NCBI GenBank assembly: GCA_026709935.1
Contig: JAPOSC010000086.1
Span: forward strand, 1-51,188
DNA: 51,188 nucleotides
DNA from: Thiotrichales bacterium
GTDB lineage: Bacteria; Pseudomonadota; Gammaproteobacteria; HK1
Direction: 5' to 3'
Shown here: piece after piece, positions 12,582 through 22,932 of the stretch
How the letters are laid out: each line of letters begins with the position of its first letter
How positions within the stretch are numbered: the first letter of the stretch is position 1
Position numbers and translations under genes: made by a program
The notes under the pieces: generated by a model
The model's database searches: none
Seen by the model: only the letters and a program-made list of their open reading frames with translations
Told to the model about the DNA's origin: nothing

Positions 12582-13781
12582 TCAGTCCAGTTGCTTGCGC
12601 AAGAATACCGGAATTTTCTGGTAGTCGCTGTCCTCCTCGAACATCTGCAGGTGCTCCTGTCGCTCCGGTTGCTTGCGGATGATGGTCGGCACCTCGTAGC
12701 GGCGATAGTCGCTTCCCGAGGTGCCGCCGAGCGCCGGATTCTCGGGGGCGGGCGCCGGGGCCGGCTCCGGGGCCGGCTCCGGCTCGGCGGGGACGAGTCG
12801 CACCGGCTGAACGGGCGCCGGCCGCGCACTGTCTCCGAGTCCGGTCGCGACCACGGTGACCCGAACCTCGTCGCCGACCGACTCGTCGAGCGCAGTCCCC
12901 ATCACGACCAAAGCGTTCTCCGAGGCGAATTCCCCGATCGAGTCGCCGACCGCGTGAAGCTCGTGCATGCCGAGACTCGAACTCCCGGTGATGTTGACGA
13001 GAATCCCGCGCGCGCCGCTCAGGTTGATGTTCTCGAGCAGGGGGCAGCGCATGGCGGTCTCGGCCGCCTTCTGGGCTCCATCCTCGCCCGATCCCCGGCC
13101 CGTTCCCATCATCGCCCGACCCTTCTCCGACATCACCGTACGCACGTCGGCGAAGTCGACGTTGATCATCCCGGGACGGGTGATGAGCTCGGCGATTCCC
13201 TGCACGGCTCCGAGCAGGACATCATTCGCCGCCGCGAACGCTTCCTTGAGCGTGACTCGTTCACCCAGCACGCTCAGCAGCTTCTCGTTGGGGATGGTAA
13301 TGAGAGAGTCGACATGCTCGCTCAGCTCGGTGATCCCTTCCTGCGCGATGGTCATCCGACGCCTGAGTTCGAACGGAAACGGCCTGGTGACCACGGCAAC
13401 CGTCAGGATCCCCATCTCGCGCGCAATCTGCGCGATGACCGGCGATGCGCCGGTGCCGGTGCCGCCCCCCATGCCGGCGGTAATGAACACCATGTCGGAT
13501 CCTTCCAGGAGATCGACCAGACGCTCGCGATCCTCCAGAGCCGCCTGGCGGCCAATCTCGGGGTTGGCGCCGGCGCCGAGGCCCTTGGTGACGTTGGTCC
13601 CGAGCTGCAGGACGGTGCGCACGGCGTTGTTCTTCAGCGCCTGGGCATCGGTATTCACGCAGACGAACTCGACGCCCTCGACATCGTTCGCCACCATGTG
13701 CTCGACGGCGTTGCCTCCGCCGCCACCGACGCCGATCACCCGTATCACCGCATTGTTTGAGTTTTCGACCAGCTCGAACAT
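12582..13781 (-). CDS. ftsZ: Cell division protein FtsZ
   Basis: FtsZ is the tubulin-like GTPase that forms the division ring. The start is the ATG at 13781, supported by a strong GGAGG. It opens with [20 protein letters not shown], giving 399 aa. The tubulin signature GGGTGTG is at 105-111. After the GTPase domain there is a proline/glutamate-rich linker. The conserved C-terminal peptide that binds FtsA and ZipA reads KIPVFLRKQ just before the end. It follows ftsA after 74 bases, consistent with strong translation from its own ribosome binding site. Confidence 0.98.
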   Translation of the reverse strand: MFELVENSNNAVIRVIGVGGGGGNAVEHMVANDVEGVEFVCVNTDAQALKNNAVRTVLQLGTNVTKGLGAGANPEIGRQAALEDRERLVDLLEGSDMVFITAGMGGGTGTGASPVIAQIAREMGILTVAVVTRPFPFELRRRMTIAQEGITELSEHVDSLITIPNEKLLSVLGERVTLKEAFAAANDVLLGAVQGIAELITRPGMINVDFADVRTVMSEKGRAMMGTGRGSGEDGAQKAAETAMRCPLLENINLSGARGILVNITGSSSLGMHELHAVGDSIGEFASENALVVMGTALDESVGDEVRVTVVATGLGDSARPAPVQPVRLVPAEPEPAPEPAPAPAPENPALGGTSGSDYRRYEVPTIIRKQPERQEHLQMFEEDSDYQKIPVFLRKQLD

Positions 13782-13855
13782 TTCAGTCCCTCCTTGTGGG
13801 TACCGTGACTGACGATGCACCGGGACGTCGCCGGGACCCGGCTCCTCCCCCAGCC

Positions 13856-15088
13856 CTAATAGCTACCATCGAACCAGCTCTTCATGCGCCTGAAGACCGC
13901 TCCGACCCCCCTGCCGTCCGAATCCACCGAAATCCGGCGGACACCGTGCCGGTGGCCGAACTGCAAAAGGCCCACGCCGGTGGAGTGGATGGGGTTTCGA
14001 ACCATGTCGGTCAACCCGGAGACCGAGTGAGGCACACCGAGCCGCACGGGCATGTGCAGGATCTCCTCGGCCAGTCCAATCAGTCCTTCCATCTTCGAGC
14101 TGCCCCCGGTCAGCACCATGCCGGCCGCAACCAGGTCCTCGAACCCGCTGCGGCGAAGCTCGGCCTGAATCAGGACGAGCAGCTCTTCGTAACGAGGCTC
14201 GACAACTTCGCCCAAAACCTGACGGGCCAGTCGGCGCGGCGGCCGATCGCCCACGCTCGGAACCTCGATGGTCTCGTCCGGCGCCGCCAGCTTCGCGAGC
14301 GCGCACGCGTGCCGAACCTTGATCTCTTCCGCGTACTGCGTCGGAGTGCGCAACGCCACCGCGATGTCGTTGGTGACATGGTCCCCGGCAACGGGGATGA
14401 CGGCGGTATGGCGGATCGCGCCATCGCTGAACACGGCGATGTCGGTCGTCCCCCCACCGATGTCGACGAGGCACACGCCGAGATCCTTCTCGTCGTCGAG
14501 CAACACCGCCTCGCTCGAGGCGAGCTGCTCGAGGATGATGTCGTCGACCTCCAGGCCACAGTGACGCACGCACTTGGTGATGTTCTGCGCCGCGCTGACC
14601 GCTCCGGTGACCATGTGGACCTTCGACTCCAGGCGCACCCCCGACATTCCGGTGGGCTCCCTGATCCCTTCCTGGCCGTCGATGACGTATTCCTGCGGGA
14701 TGGTGTGGAGGATCTGCTGATCCGACGGGATCGCGACCGTCCGCGCCGCGTCGATGACCCGGCTCACGTCACCCGGAGCCACTTCCCGGTCGCGGATCGG
14801 CACCACACCGTGGGAATTCAGGCTGCGGATGTGACTGCCCGCGATGCCGGTGAACACCGAGTGAATCTGGCATCCCGCCATCAGTTCCGCCTCCTCCACC
14901 GCGCGTCGAATCGACTGCACGGTGGACTCGATGTTCACCACCACGCCCTTCTTCAGTCCGCGCGAGGGGTGGATGCCCATCCCGACGACCTCGATCCCGG
15001 CGCCGTCCACGATCTCGCCGACAATGGCGGACACCTTCGACGTCCCGATGTCGAGACCGACGATCAGGTTCTTGTCCGCCCGCTTCAT
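13856..15088 (-). CDS. ftsA: Cell division protein FtsA
   Basis: FtsA is the actin-like protein that tethers FtsZ to the membrane and recruits later divisome proteins. It is 410 aa. The phosphate-binding [13 protein letters not shown] lies near the N-terminus, and a second one, [13 protein letters not shown], lies mid-protein. The C-terminus [12 protein letters not shown] is a typical amphipathic membrane-targeting helix. The start codon overlaps the ftsQ stop as ATGA, so translation is probably coupled. Confidence 0.97.
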   Translation of the reverse strand: MKRADKNLIVGLDIGTSKVSAIVGEIVDGAGIEVVGMGIHPSRGLKKGVVVNIESTVQSIRRAVEEAELMAGCQIHSVFTGIAGSHIRSLNSHGVVPIRDREVAPGDVSRVIDAARTVAIPSDQQILHTIPQEYVIDGQEGIREPTGMSGVRLESKVHMVTGAVSAAQNITKCVRHCGLEVDDIILEQLASSEAVLLDDEKDLGVCLVDIGGGTTDIAVFSDGAIRHTAVIPVAGDHVTNDIAVALRTPTQYAEEIKVRHACALAKLAAPDETIEVPSVGDRPPRRLARQVLGEVVEPRYEELLVLIQAELRRSGFEDLVAAGMVLTGGSSKMEGLIGLAEEILHMPVRLGVPHSVSGLTDMVRNPIHSTGVGLLQFGHRHGVRRISVDSDGRGVGAVFRRMKSWFDGSY

Positions 15089-15852
15089 GACTGCGCCCCG
15101 GCCGCGGCGGCGCCCGGTCTCATGCGCACCGCGAAGCCACCGGGGTAGCGGAAATCGACACGCTCGACTTCATGGAGACGTCCGACCATGACTCCGGCCA
15201 GCACCTTCGCCCAGGTCCTCGCAGCGCTTGCGACCGTCTCGGGCCGCATGACCAGGCGCGCTCCGCCTTCGAGCGTCGCATACAGCACGCCCCGCGGGGT
15301 GAGCTCGGTGGCGACCGACGTCATGCCGAGCGGGACGAGGATCCGGTCGAGCGCGAGGTGCAGATCGAGCACCCGCTGCTCGGAGCCCTCGGGGCCGGTG
15401 AGCAGCGGCAGCGCTCCGGCGGGCCCGTCGCCGGCCATCGGGTAGAAGTGCGTGCCATCGACTTCGATGAGACCTCCGCGCGCCCAGCGCGCGATTGCCA
15501 CCCGCTCGATCACGAAGATCTCGACACGGTCCGGCCACACGCGCCGGACCGTCGCCTCGCGCACGCCGGGCACCGCAAGCGCGGCGCGCCGCAACGCCTC
15601 GATGTCGACGCGGAGCAGCCCGGAGACGAGCAGGGGCACCACTGCGCGCTCGATATCCGCTTCCGACACCCGAAAGAACTCGCCACTGATCTGCACCGAC
15701 CGCACCGGCAAGGTGACGACACCGGCGGCGATCGGCACCGCGACGCCGAGCGCGACCACGACCGCGAACACGGACACCGCGCGGCGGACGCGGGGGACGG
15801 GACGCGGAAGCACGCGTTCGTCCGGGACGCGCTCGGGGGCCGGGACGCTCAT
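15085..15852 (-). CDS. ftsQ: Cell division protein FtsQ
   Basis: FtsQ is a bitopic inner-membrane divisome protein that binds FtsB and FtsL. A basic cytoplasmic tail with several Arg residues precedes one membrane segment (about AVSVFAVVVALGVAVPIAAG). After it come the POTRA domain (beginning near VRSVQISGEFFRVSE) and the FtsQ domain. I choose the ATG at 15852 because it overlaps the ddl stop as ATGA, giving 255 aa. An upstream ATG at 15879 would add nine residues inside ddl. Confidence 0.92.
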   Translation of the reverse strand: MSVPAPERVPDERVLPRPVPRVRRAVSVFAVVVALGVAVPIAAGVVTLPVRSVQISGEFFRVSEADIERAVVPLLVSGLLRVDIEALRRAALAVPGVREATVRRVWPDRVEIFVIERVAIARWARGGLIEVDGTHFYPMAGDGPAGALPLLTGPEGSEQRVLDLHLALDRILVPLGMTSVATELTPRGVLYATLEGGARLVMRPETVASAARTWAKVLAGVMVGRLHEVERVDFRYPGGFAVRMRPGAAAAGAQS

Positions 15853-16808
15853 TGGAGACTGGTCTCCAGAATCCGCCACACCAGATCGTCATAACCGATC
15901 CCCACCGCCTGCGCCGCCATCGGCACTAGGGAGTGGCCGGTCATGCCGGGCGCAGTGTTCACGTCGAGGAACTGGGGGGTTCCGGCACCGTCGCAGATGA
16001 AGTCGACCCGCCCCCACCCCGACGCTCCGAGCACGTCGAACGCCGACCTCGCGAGCCGCTTGAACTCGGCTTCGGCATGTTCGTCGAGGCCGCATGGGCA
16101 GTGGTACTGCGTCCCGGCGCCTTCGGCGTACTTCGCCTCGTAGTCGTAGAGCTCGTTCGGGGTCCCGAGCCGAATCAGCGGGAGCTCGGTGTCGCCCAGA
16201 ATCGCCGCGGTGTACTCGGGGCCGCTCACGAACGGTTCCGCGATCACCTGGTCGTCGTAGCGCAATGCCTCGAACCAGCCCCGGTGCAGCGATTCGTCGT
16301 CATGGACCTTCGAAATCCCGATGGTGGAGCCCTCGTGCACGGGCTTCACGACCAGCGGCCAGCCGAGCGCTTCGCCGGCACCGGCAAGCCGCCGTTCGCC
16401 GTCGAGCATGACGAACTCGGGGGTCGGGATCCCGCAGGCGCGCCATACGAGCTTCGCGCGATGCTTGTCCATCGCCAGCGACGACCCGAGCACGCCACTT
16501 CCGGTATACGGAATCCGCAGCATGTCGAGGGCACCCTGGATCGTCCCATCCTCGCCTCCGCGCCCGTGCAGGGCGATGAAGATGCGATCGAAAGCGCCCC
16601 GCACGATCCGATCGAGAACGTCATCGCCGCAATCGATACCATCGGCGTCCACGCCAAGACGTTCCAGCGCCCCGAGCACCCCGGCGCCGCTCACCAGCGA
16701 CACCTCGCGCTCGGCCGACGCCCCGCCGTAGAGCACCGCGACCCGACCGAACGCCGAAGGCTGCGACAAGCGCCGGGGAGCGAGGCTCGACCGAGGCAGG
16801 GTGTTCAT
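15849..16808 (-). CDS. ddl: D-alanine--D-alanine ligase
   Basis: The enzyme makes the D-Ala-D-Ala dipeptide added by MurF. It is 319 aa and belongs to the ATP-grasp superfamily. Conserved segments visible are VLYGGASAEREVSL, ALHGRGGEDGTIQG, VVKPVHEGSTIGISK and the metal-binding DVNTAPGMTGHSL. The start ATG at 16808 overlaps the murB stop as ATGA. This is the DdlB-type position in the dcw cluster. Confidence 0.96.
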   Translation of the reverse strand: MNTLPRSSLAPRRLSQPSAFGRVAVLYGGASAEREVSLVSGAGVLGALERLGVDADGIDCGDDVLDRIVRGAFDRIFIALHGRGGEDGTIQGALDMLRIPYTGSGVLGSSLAMDKHRAKLVWRACGIPTPEFVMLDGERRLAGAGEALGWPLVVKPVHEGSTIGISKVHDDESLHRGWFEALRYDDQVIAEPFVSGPEYTAAILGDTELPLIRLGTPNELYDYEAKYAEGAGTQYHCPCGLDEHAEAEFKRLARSAFDVLGASGWGRVDFICDGAGTPQFLDVNTAPGMTGHSLVPMAAQAVGIGYDDLVWRILETSLQ

Positions 16809-17803
16809 CGCACCGCGCCCTCGCTGGCTGGTTCTCCGACGATGCGCACCTCGGGTTCGAGACGTACGCCCTGGCATCGTTCGACCTCCACCGTCACCGT
16901 CGCGATGAGCGCTTCCACATCTGCCGCCCGGGCACCCGCGTCGTTGATGATGAAGTTCGCGTGCTTTTCGGAGATCACGGCGCCGCCGATACGGCGGCCC
17001 TTGAGTCCGCTGGCCTCGATGAGGCGCCCCGCGTAGTCGCCGGGCGGGTTGCGGAACACCGAACCGCAGCTTCGCGCGCCGGTCGGCTGGGCCGCGGCGC
17101 GCTCGGCGAGCAACTGGCGAATACGGGCTCCGGCCCGTCGCTGCACATCCGGTTCGAGCACGAGACGGCAGGACACGAACCACTCGTGGCGAGGACCGTC
17201 CACGAGCCGGTATCCGTAGCGGTAGTCCGAAGCGGGCCGCCACCGCCGCTCGCCGGTCGCGTCGACGGTCTCGACTTCGCTCACCGCGGGCCATGTCTGC
17301 GTGCCGAAAGCACCGGCATTCATTGCGAGCGCCCCCCCCATCGAGCCGGGGATGCCGGCCAGGAACTCGCATCCGGTCAGTCCGCGCCGCGCCGCGATCC
17401 TGGCCACGCGGGGGCCGGCGGCGCCGGCTTGCACCTGGAGCGTCGTCGGGCCGAGGGGCTCGACCGCACGCAACCGGATGGTCGAGATCACGGTGCCGCG
17501 CACCCCGCCATCCCGCACCAGCAGATTGCTGCCGAGCCCGATCCACAGCAGGGGCTCGTCCTGGGGGAGCCCGGCAAGGAAGGTCTCCAGTGCGTGAATG
17601 TCGGCCGGCTCGAAATACCGATCCGCGAGGCCGCCGATCCCCCACAAGGTGTGCCGGGCGAGGGATTCACGGTAACGCAGCGTCCCGGCGGGACCGGCCA
17701 TCGCCGGGCCATTCGCGACGCCGTACGCGACGTCGTCGACGCTCGGGGGAGCCCCGGCGCCATCGCGTCCGCCTCTGGATGAACTCGCACCGACCTGCAT
17801 CAT
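16805..17803 (-). CDS. murB: UDP-N-acetylenolpyruvoylglucosamine reductase MurB
   Basis: MurB is the FAD enzyme that reduces UDP-GlcNAc-enolpyruvate to UDP-MurNAc. It is 332 aa from the ATG at 17803, which overlaps the murC stop as TGATG with an AGGCGG site upstream. The FAD-binding segment GLGSNLLVRDGGVRG and the active-site SCGSVFRNP, followed by AGRLIEASGLKG, are clear. The latter resembles type II MurB rather than the E. coli type I enzyme. E. coli has murB elsewhere; here it sits between murC and ddl. The first 40 residues are Gly/Ser-rich and not conserved. Confidence 0.94.
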   Translation of the reverse strand: MMQVGASSSRGGRDGAGAPPSVDDVAYGVANGPAMAGPAGTLRYRESLARHTLWGIGGLADRYFEPADIHALETFLAGLPQDEPLLWIGLGSNLLVRDGGVRGTVISTIRLRAVEPLGPTTLQVQAGAAGPRVARIAARRGLTGCEFLAGIPGSMGGALAMNAGAFGTQTWPAVSEVETVDATGERRWRPASDYRYGYRLVDGPRHEWFVSCRLVLEPDVQRRAGARIRQLLAERAAAQPTGARSCGSVFRNPPGDYAGRLIEASGLKGRRIGGAVISEKHANFIINDAGARAADVEALIATVTVEVERCQGVRLEPEVRIVGEPASEGAVR

Positions 17804-19263
17804 CACGACACCGCCTCCAGGCGAGCCGGCGCAAGCGCCCGACAGATCACTTCCGGGGCCGAGCCGATGTCGCCGGCGCCGAGCGTGAGGACCACGTCTC
17901 GGGGGCGCACCAGGTCCGCGGCCAGCGCCTCGATGTCCGAAACTCTCTCCGCGAACAGGGGTTCGACCCTTCCCCGGGCCCGGATTGCCCGGCACAGCGC
18001 CCGGCCGTCGGCGGCGGGAAGCGGCGCCTCGCCGGCCGAATACACCTCGAGGACCACGAGAACGTCCTGACCGGACAGCACCGCCGCGAAGTCGTCCATG
18101 AGATCTCTGGTGCGCGAGTACCGATGGGGCTGGAAGAACACCAGCAACCGGCGCCCGCTCCAGCCCGCCCGCACCGCTTCCAGCGTTGCCTCGATCTCGC
18201 GCGGATGATGAGCGTAGTCGTCGATGACGGTGACCGGCCCTCCTGCGTATTCGAAGTTCGCGACCACCTGGAGGCGCCGGCCGATCCCCTGGAACGACTC
18301 GAACGCGTGCGCGATGTCGGCTTCGGAGACCTCCAGTTCCCGGGCGACCGCGATTGCCGCGAGCGCATTGAGGACGTTGTGGCGGCCGGGGAGATTGAGG
18401 GTCAGCTCCATCGGAGCGGAGAAACCCGCTCCAGCGACCGTGAACCGGGTACGCGGGCCCTCGGCGACGATCCCGGTCGCCACAAGGTCCGCGTCGTTGT
18501 CGATCCCGTAGGTCACGATCGATCGGGCCACCGAGGGCAGAGACTCGCGGACATGTCGATCGTCGATGCAGAGCACCGCAAGCCCGTAGAAGGGCAGTCG
18601 GTGGAGAAATTCGAGGTACGCGCCGCGCAGCCGCTCGAAGTCCCCCCCATAGGTCGACATGTGATCGGCGTCGATGTTGGTGACCACGGCCATGATGGGG
18701 TGAAGCAACAGGAACGAGGCATCGCTCTCGTCGGCCTCGGCCACGAGATAGTCGCCCGCGCCCAGTCTCGCGTTCGTGCCGGATCCGAGCAGGCGACCTC
18801 CGATGACGAACGTGGGATCGAGTCCCCCGGCGGCAAGCAGGCTGGCCACGAGGCTCGTGGTAGTGGTCTTTCCGTGGGCTCCCGCCACCGCGATGCTGTA
18901 GCGGAACCGCATGAGCTCGGCCAGCATCTGCGCGCGCGACACCACCGGGATGTGCCGGCGCCGCGCCTCGACCACCTCCGGGTTGTCCGAACCGATTGCG
19001 GCCGAGACCACCACCGCGTTGGCGTCCGCAACGTGGGCCGGGTCATGGCCGATGTTCACATGCACTCCGAGATCGCGCAGACGTGCGGTCATCGCGCCTG
19101 CGACCTGATCGGATCCGGTGACCTCCAGGCCCACGGTGTGCAGCACCTCCGCAATGCCCCCCATTCCCGCCCCGCCGATGCCGACGAAGTGGATGCGGCG
19201 CGCGCGCCGCATGGCGGTTCGGCGAGCGGCGAGCTGTGCCCGGTAAAAAGCCCGCTCAACCAC
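17803..19263 (-). CDS. murC: UDP-N-acetylmuramate--L-alanine ligase MurC
   Basis: MurC adds the first residue, L-alanine, of the peptidoglycan stem. Conserved motifs are IHFVGIGGAGMGGIAEVL near the N-terminus, the ATP loop GAHGKTTTTSL, and DDYAHHPREI in the C-terminal domain. I choose the GTG at 19263, which overlaps the end of murG and has a well-spaced GGAGGT. This gives 486 aa, against 491 in E. coli. The alternative ATG at 19212 lies nearer the conserved region but has no clear ribosome binding site. Confidence 0.94.
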   Translation of the reverse strand: MVERAFYRAQLAARRTAMRRARRIHFVGIGGAGMGGIAEVLHTVGLEVTGSDQVAGAMTARLRDLGVHVNIGHDPAHVADANAVVVSAAIGSDNPEVVEARRRHIPVVSRAQMLAELMRFRYSIAVAGAHGKTTTTSLVASLLAAGGLDPTFVIGGRLLGSGTNARLGAGDYLVAEADESDASFLLLHPIMAVVTNIDADHMSTYGGDFERLRGAYLEFLHRLPFYGLAVLCIDDRHVRESLPSVARSIVTYGIDNDADLVATGIVAEGPRTRFTVAGAGFSAPMELTLNLPGRHNVLNALAAIAVARELEVSEADIAHAFESFQGIGRRLQVVANFEYAGGPVTVIDDYAHHPREIEATLEAVRAGWSGRRLLVFFQPHRYSRTRDLMDDFAAVLSGQDVLVVLEVYSAGEAPLPAADGRALCRAIRARGRVEPLFAERVSDIEALAADLVRPRDVVLTLGAGDIGSAPEVICRALAPARLEAVS

Positions 19264-20332
19264 GGGCCACCTCCAGACAGTGATCCGCCACCCGCTGGGT
19301 TGCGTCGCGCACCGCGGTGTCATAAGCGGCTCGCGCCATCGCTTCGACCCGCTCCCGATCCCCGTGCAGATCATCGAGGATCGCAGCCAGTGATCCCGCG
19401 TCCAGGCGATCCTCGGGAAGAAGGAGTGCACCGGCGCGATCAGCGAGCCAGCGCGCGTTGCGATGCTGGTGATCGTCGGTGGCGTACGGAAACGGCACGA
19501 GGATGGAAGCGACACCGACCGCCGCGAGCTCCGCCACGGTCATCGCGCCGGCCCGACAGACCGCCACGTCGGTCCATGCGTAGGCGGCGCCCATGTCCTC
19601 GATGTATCCGGTCACCTCCGCGTCGACTCCAAGCGCAGCATAGGCGTCGCGGGCCGCGTCCACGTGGGCCGGACCGCACTGATGTCGGACCACGACCCTC
19701 GTGGCGAGCGAATCGATCGCGAGGGCGCGAGGGACCACTTCGTTCAGGACACGAGCGCCCTGGCTCCCGCCGATCACCAGCACCCGGAGACGATCCTCGC
19801 GGCGCGCGAGACGCGCCCCCGGCGCCGGCGCGTGCACGAGCGCTTCGCGCACCGGATTGCCGGTGTGGATCGCACGCCTTGCCGGAGCGAAGCTCGTGGG
19901 AAACGCTTCGAGGACCCGAGTCGCGAACCGGGCCAGAATCCGGTTCGTCAGGCCCGGCACCGCATTCTGCTCGTGAATGACGAGCGGAATCCCGATCATC
20001 CGGGCCACCAGGCCTCCGGGTCCGGCGCCGTAGCCCCCCATGCCGAGCACCACTTGAGGCCGCACCCGCGCCAGCACCGCCACCGAGCGCAGCGCCGAGC
20101 GCAGAAGCAGGAGTGGCGCGGCCAGCCACCGCGCGGCCCCCTTCCCGCGCAGCCCCGCCACCTTCGAGACGTGGAACGGAAATCCGGCGGCCGGCACCAG
20201 GCGGGATTCGATGCCCACTGCGGTGCCGAGCCACGAGACGTCGACCCCCATCGAGCGCAGCCGCTCGGCAACCGCCAAGGCCGGATAGACGTGCCCGCCG
20301 GTGCCGGCGGCGACCACCAGCAGCCTCGTCAT
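19256..20332 (-). CDS. murG: Undecaprenyl-PP-MurNAc-pentapeptide GlcNAc transferase MurG
   Basis: MurG is the membrane-associated GT-B glycosyltransferase that turns lipid I into lipid II. It is 358 aa. The N-terminal donor/acceptor loop AAGTGGHVYPALAVAE, GMGGYGAGPGG, HEQNAVPGLTNRILA and the nucleotide-sugar loop GGSQGARVLNE are all present. The start ATG at 20332 overlaps the ftsW stop as ATGA. Confidence 0.97.
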   Translation of the reverse strand: MTRLLVVAAGTGGHVYPALAVAERLRSMGVDVSWLGTAVGIESRLVPAAGFPFHVSKVAGLRGKGAARWLAAPLLLLRSALRSVAVLARVRPQVVLGMGGYGAGPGGLVARMIGIPLVIHEQNAVPGLTNRILARFATRVLEAFPTSFAPARRAIHTGNPVREALVHAPAPGARLARREDRLRVLVIGGSQGARVLNEVVPRALAIDSLATRVVVRHQCGPAHVDAARDAYAALGVDAEVTGYIEDMGAAYAWTDVAVCRAGAMTVAELAAVGVASILVPFPYATDDHQHRNARWLADRAGALLLPEDRLDAGSLAAILDDLHGDRERVEAMARAAYDTAVRDATQRVADHCLEVARG

Positions 20333-21513
20333 GACGCTGCCTCGCTTCGCGCCGTTCTGCGCTCGTGGTCGATTCGAATCAGGATGCCGATGCCCACCGC
20401 GCTCGCCAGCAGGTTCGAACCGCCGTAGCTCATCAACGGCAGGGTGAGGCCCTTGGTCGGCAACGCGCCGATGTTCACCCCGATGTTGACGAACGCGTGC
20501 AGCCCGAGCAGCAACCCGATGCCGTATGCCAGGGACGCCGCGAACGGCGACTGCGCGGCCCCGGCCCGGCCGCCGATCGCAAGTGCGCGCAGCACGACGA
20601 ACGTATAGAGCCCCACGATGGTCAGCATGCCGACCAGGCCGAATTCCTCCGCCAGCACCGCGAAGAGGAAATCGGTGTGCGCCTCCGGCAGATAGAACAG
20701 CTTCTGCACGCTTTCGCCCAGCCCCACTCCGAACCACCCTCCCCGTCCGATCGCGATCAGCGACTGGGTGAGCTGGAATCCACTGCCGAACGGGTCGGCG
20801 AAGGGGTCGATGAAAGACGTGAGCCGAAGGAGCACATATTCCTTGTGGAGAAGGACCGCGGCCGCCAGCGCAAGCACGACCGCGCCCGCCAGGACCGTGT
20901 AGCGATTCAGGGCAACCCCCGCCAGGAACAGCATGGCGAACACGGTGCCGCACAGGACGAAGATCGCGCCGTGATCCGGTTCCAGCAACAGCAGCACGGA
21001 AACCACCCCCAGCACTGCCAGCGGCTTGATCGCGCCGATCGGCGTGACCCGAATCGCTTCCGCCCGCCGCACGACCTCGCGCGCGAACCAGAGGACGAAG
21101 GCCAGCTTCGCGAACTCGGACGGCTGGATGTTGAACCCGCCGACCCCGAGCCATCGGGTGGCGCCGTTGACCGTGCGCCCGATACCGGGCACCAGCACCA
21201 GGACCAGCAGGGCGACCGCGACGATCAGCAAGGTCGGCGCGGCACGCTCCCAGAACCGGACCGGAAGCCGCGCGGCGAACACCAACGCGGCCGCCGCCAC
21301 GGCAACGTGCATCGACTGGCGCCAGAAGTAGTGGAGCGGGTCGCCATGCGCCCGGGCCGCGATCGACGTGGACGTGGATGCGACCATGGCCAGGCCGATT
21401 CCGACCAGCGCGGCCACCACGAGAACGAGCGCGAGGTCGTAACGCCAGGCGAACGCCGTGCGGTCGACCGCCAGGGCCCGCGGCAACGCCTGTGGTCCGT
21501 GCGTCTCGCTCAC
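20329..21513 (-). CDS. ftsW: Peptidoglycan glycosyltransferase FtsW
   Basis: FtsW is a SEDS-family septal glycan polymerase acting with FtsI. It is 394 aa with about ten membrane segments. Family motifs include NGATRWLGVGGFNIQPSEFAKL, here with the catalytic-loop Asp in LLEPDHGAIFV, and the C-terminal KGLTLPLMSYGGSNLLAS. The GTG start at 21513 overlaps the murD stop as GTGA. Confidence 0.96.
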   Translation of the reverse strand: MSETHGPQALPRALAVDRTAFAWRYDLALVLVVAALVGIGLAMVASTSTSIAARAHGDPLHYFWRQSMHVAVAAAALVFAARLPVRFWERAAPTLLIVAVALLVLVLVPGIGRTVNGATRWLGVGGFNIQPSEFAKLAFVLWFAREVVRRAEAIRVTPIGAIKPLAVLGVVSVLLLLEPDHGAIFVLCGTVFAMLFLAGVALNRYTVLAGAVVLALAAAVLLHKEYVLLRLTSFIDPFADPFGSGFQLTQSLIAIGRGGWFGVGLGESVQKLFYLPEAHTDFLFAVLAEEFGLVGMLTIVGLYTFVVLRALAIGGRAGAAQSPFAASLAYGIGLLLGLHAFVNIGVNIGALPTKGLTLPLMSYGGSNLLASAVGIGILIRIDHERRTARSEAAS

Positions 21514-22925
21514 CGGGCGCTCCTTCCCGGCACAAGACGCCGAAACGCGTCCCCACGGGCCTCGAAATCCTCGAACATGTCGAAGCTTGCACAGGCGGGG
21601 GAGAACAGAACGCTGTCACCAGCGCTGGCGACTGCCGCCGCGATGTCCACCGCGTCCGGCAGGTCCTTTGCATGCCTGACTTCGGTACCCCCCCCGAGGG
21701 CCGCCGCCAGACCGGGAGCATCGCGTCCGATGAGCACCGCGCAGCGCACGTAGCGTCCCGCCGGCTCGCCGAGCGGCGCGAAGTCCGCTCCCTTGCCAAT
21801 CCCGCCGGCGATCAGCACCACGGGTCCCTGCGCCCCGATCCCTTCAATCGCCGCCACTGCCGCCCCGACGTTCGTTCCCTTGGAATCGTTGATCCAGCGA
21901 ATCCCCCGGTGCACGGCGACCGTCTCGCACCGGTGCGGCAAACCCGTGAACCCTTCCACCGCACCCACCATGGCGCGGACCCGGAGCCCGATTGCATCGC
22001 CCAGAGCGAACGCGGCGAGCACGTTGGCGACGTTGTGCATGCCCGCCAACGGCACCGCCCCGACCAACATGACGGGCTCGCCGTGCCGCACGATCCTCGC
22101 CGTGTCCCCATGTCCTTCGACATACCAGTGCGCACCGGGACGGTGGCTCACGCTGAATCCGATCCTCCGGCACCGATCGCCGCCAAGCTGCGCCGCCAGC
22201 GGATCATCGAGATTCGTAATCACCACCGTGTCGCCTTCGAGCGCGCGGCTTTTCGCCGCGACATAGGCGTCCAGGTTCTCGTAGCGATCCATGTGATCGG
22301 CGCTGACGTTCAACACCGTGGCCGCCACCGGGCGCAGGGCGCCGGTCGTCTCGAGCTGGAAGCTCGAAAGCTCGAGAACGTAGAGTTCGTGTCCGCGTCC
22401 GAGCAGGGTGAGCGCCGGCGGACCGAGGTTGCCGCCACTGCCCACCCGGACCCCGTCGCTCCGCGCCATGGCCGCGACCAGCGACGTCACCGTGCTCTTC
22501 CCGTTCGAACCGGTGATCGCAACCACCGGCGCGTCGGCCGCGCGCGCGAACAGCTCGATGTCGCCGACGATTGGAACGCCGTGCGCCGCCGCCGACTGCA
22601 ATGCGGGCTCCCGTACCGATACACCGGGACTCACGACGATCTCGGCCGCGGTGTCGAACGCTGGCGCTTCGAAGTCACCGCAGCGGATCTCGACCTCGGG
22701 GAATTCCGATTCGACCTCAGCCCGACATGGCGGATGCCGACGCGAATCCACCGCGACGATCCTCCGCCCCGGATCGCTCGCGCCATCCGGGCGACCGGGG
22801 CGGGCGAGGTGGCGCACGCACGACAGCCCGGTCGCTCCCAGTCCGACCACCAGTACGTGTCCGGCCGGCGACCCGGCGCGCGCCCGGTCGGAGGGGCCGG
22901 TGTCGATGGTGTGGTACGCATTCAT
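21510..22925 (-). CDS. murD: UDP-N-acetylmuramoyl-L-alanine--D-glutamate ligase MurD
   Basis: MurD adds D-glutamate to UDP-MurNAc-L-Ala. It is 471 aa. The N-terminal GLGATGLSCVRHLA fold, the ATP loop ITGSNGKSTVTSLV, NVSADHMDRYENLDAYV and NDSKGTNVGAAVAA are typical. The gene starts 7 bases after the mraY stop. Confidence 0.96.
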   Translation of the reverse strand: MNAYHTIDTGPSDRARAGSPAGHVLVVGLGATGLSCVRHLARPGRPDGASDPGRRIVAVDSRRHPPCRAEVESEFPEVEIRCGDFEAPAFDTAAEIVVSPGVSVREPALQSAAAHGVPIVGDIELFARAADAPVVAITGSNGKSTVTSLVAAMARSDGVRVGSGGNLGPPALTLLGRGHELYVLELSSFQLETTGALRPVAATVLNVSADHMDRYENLDAYVAAKSRALEGDTVVITNLDDPLAAQLGGDRCRRIGFSVSHRPGAHWYVEGHGDTARIVRHGEPVMLVGAVPLAGMHNVANVLAAFALGDAIGLRVRAMVGAVEGFTGLPHRCETVAVHRGIRWINDSKGTNVGAAVAAIEGIGAQGPVVLIAGGIGKGADFAPLGEPAGRYVRCAVLIGRDAPGLAAALGGGTEVRHAKDLPDAVDIAAAVASAGDSVLFSPACASFDMFEDFEARGDAFRRLVPGRSAR

Positions 22926-22932
22926 GCCGCCA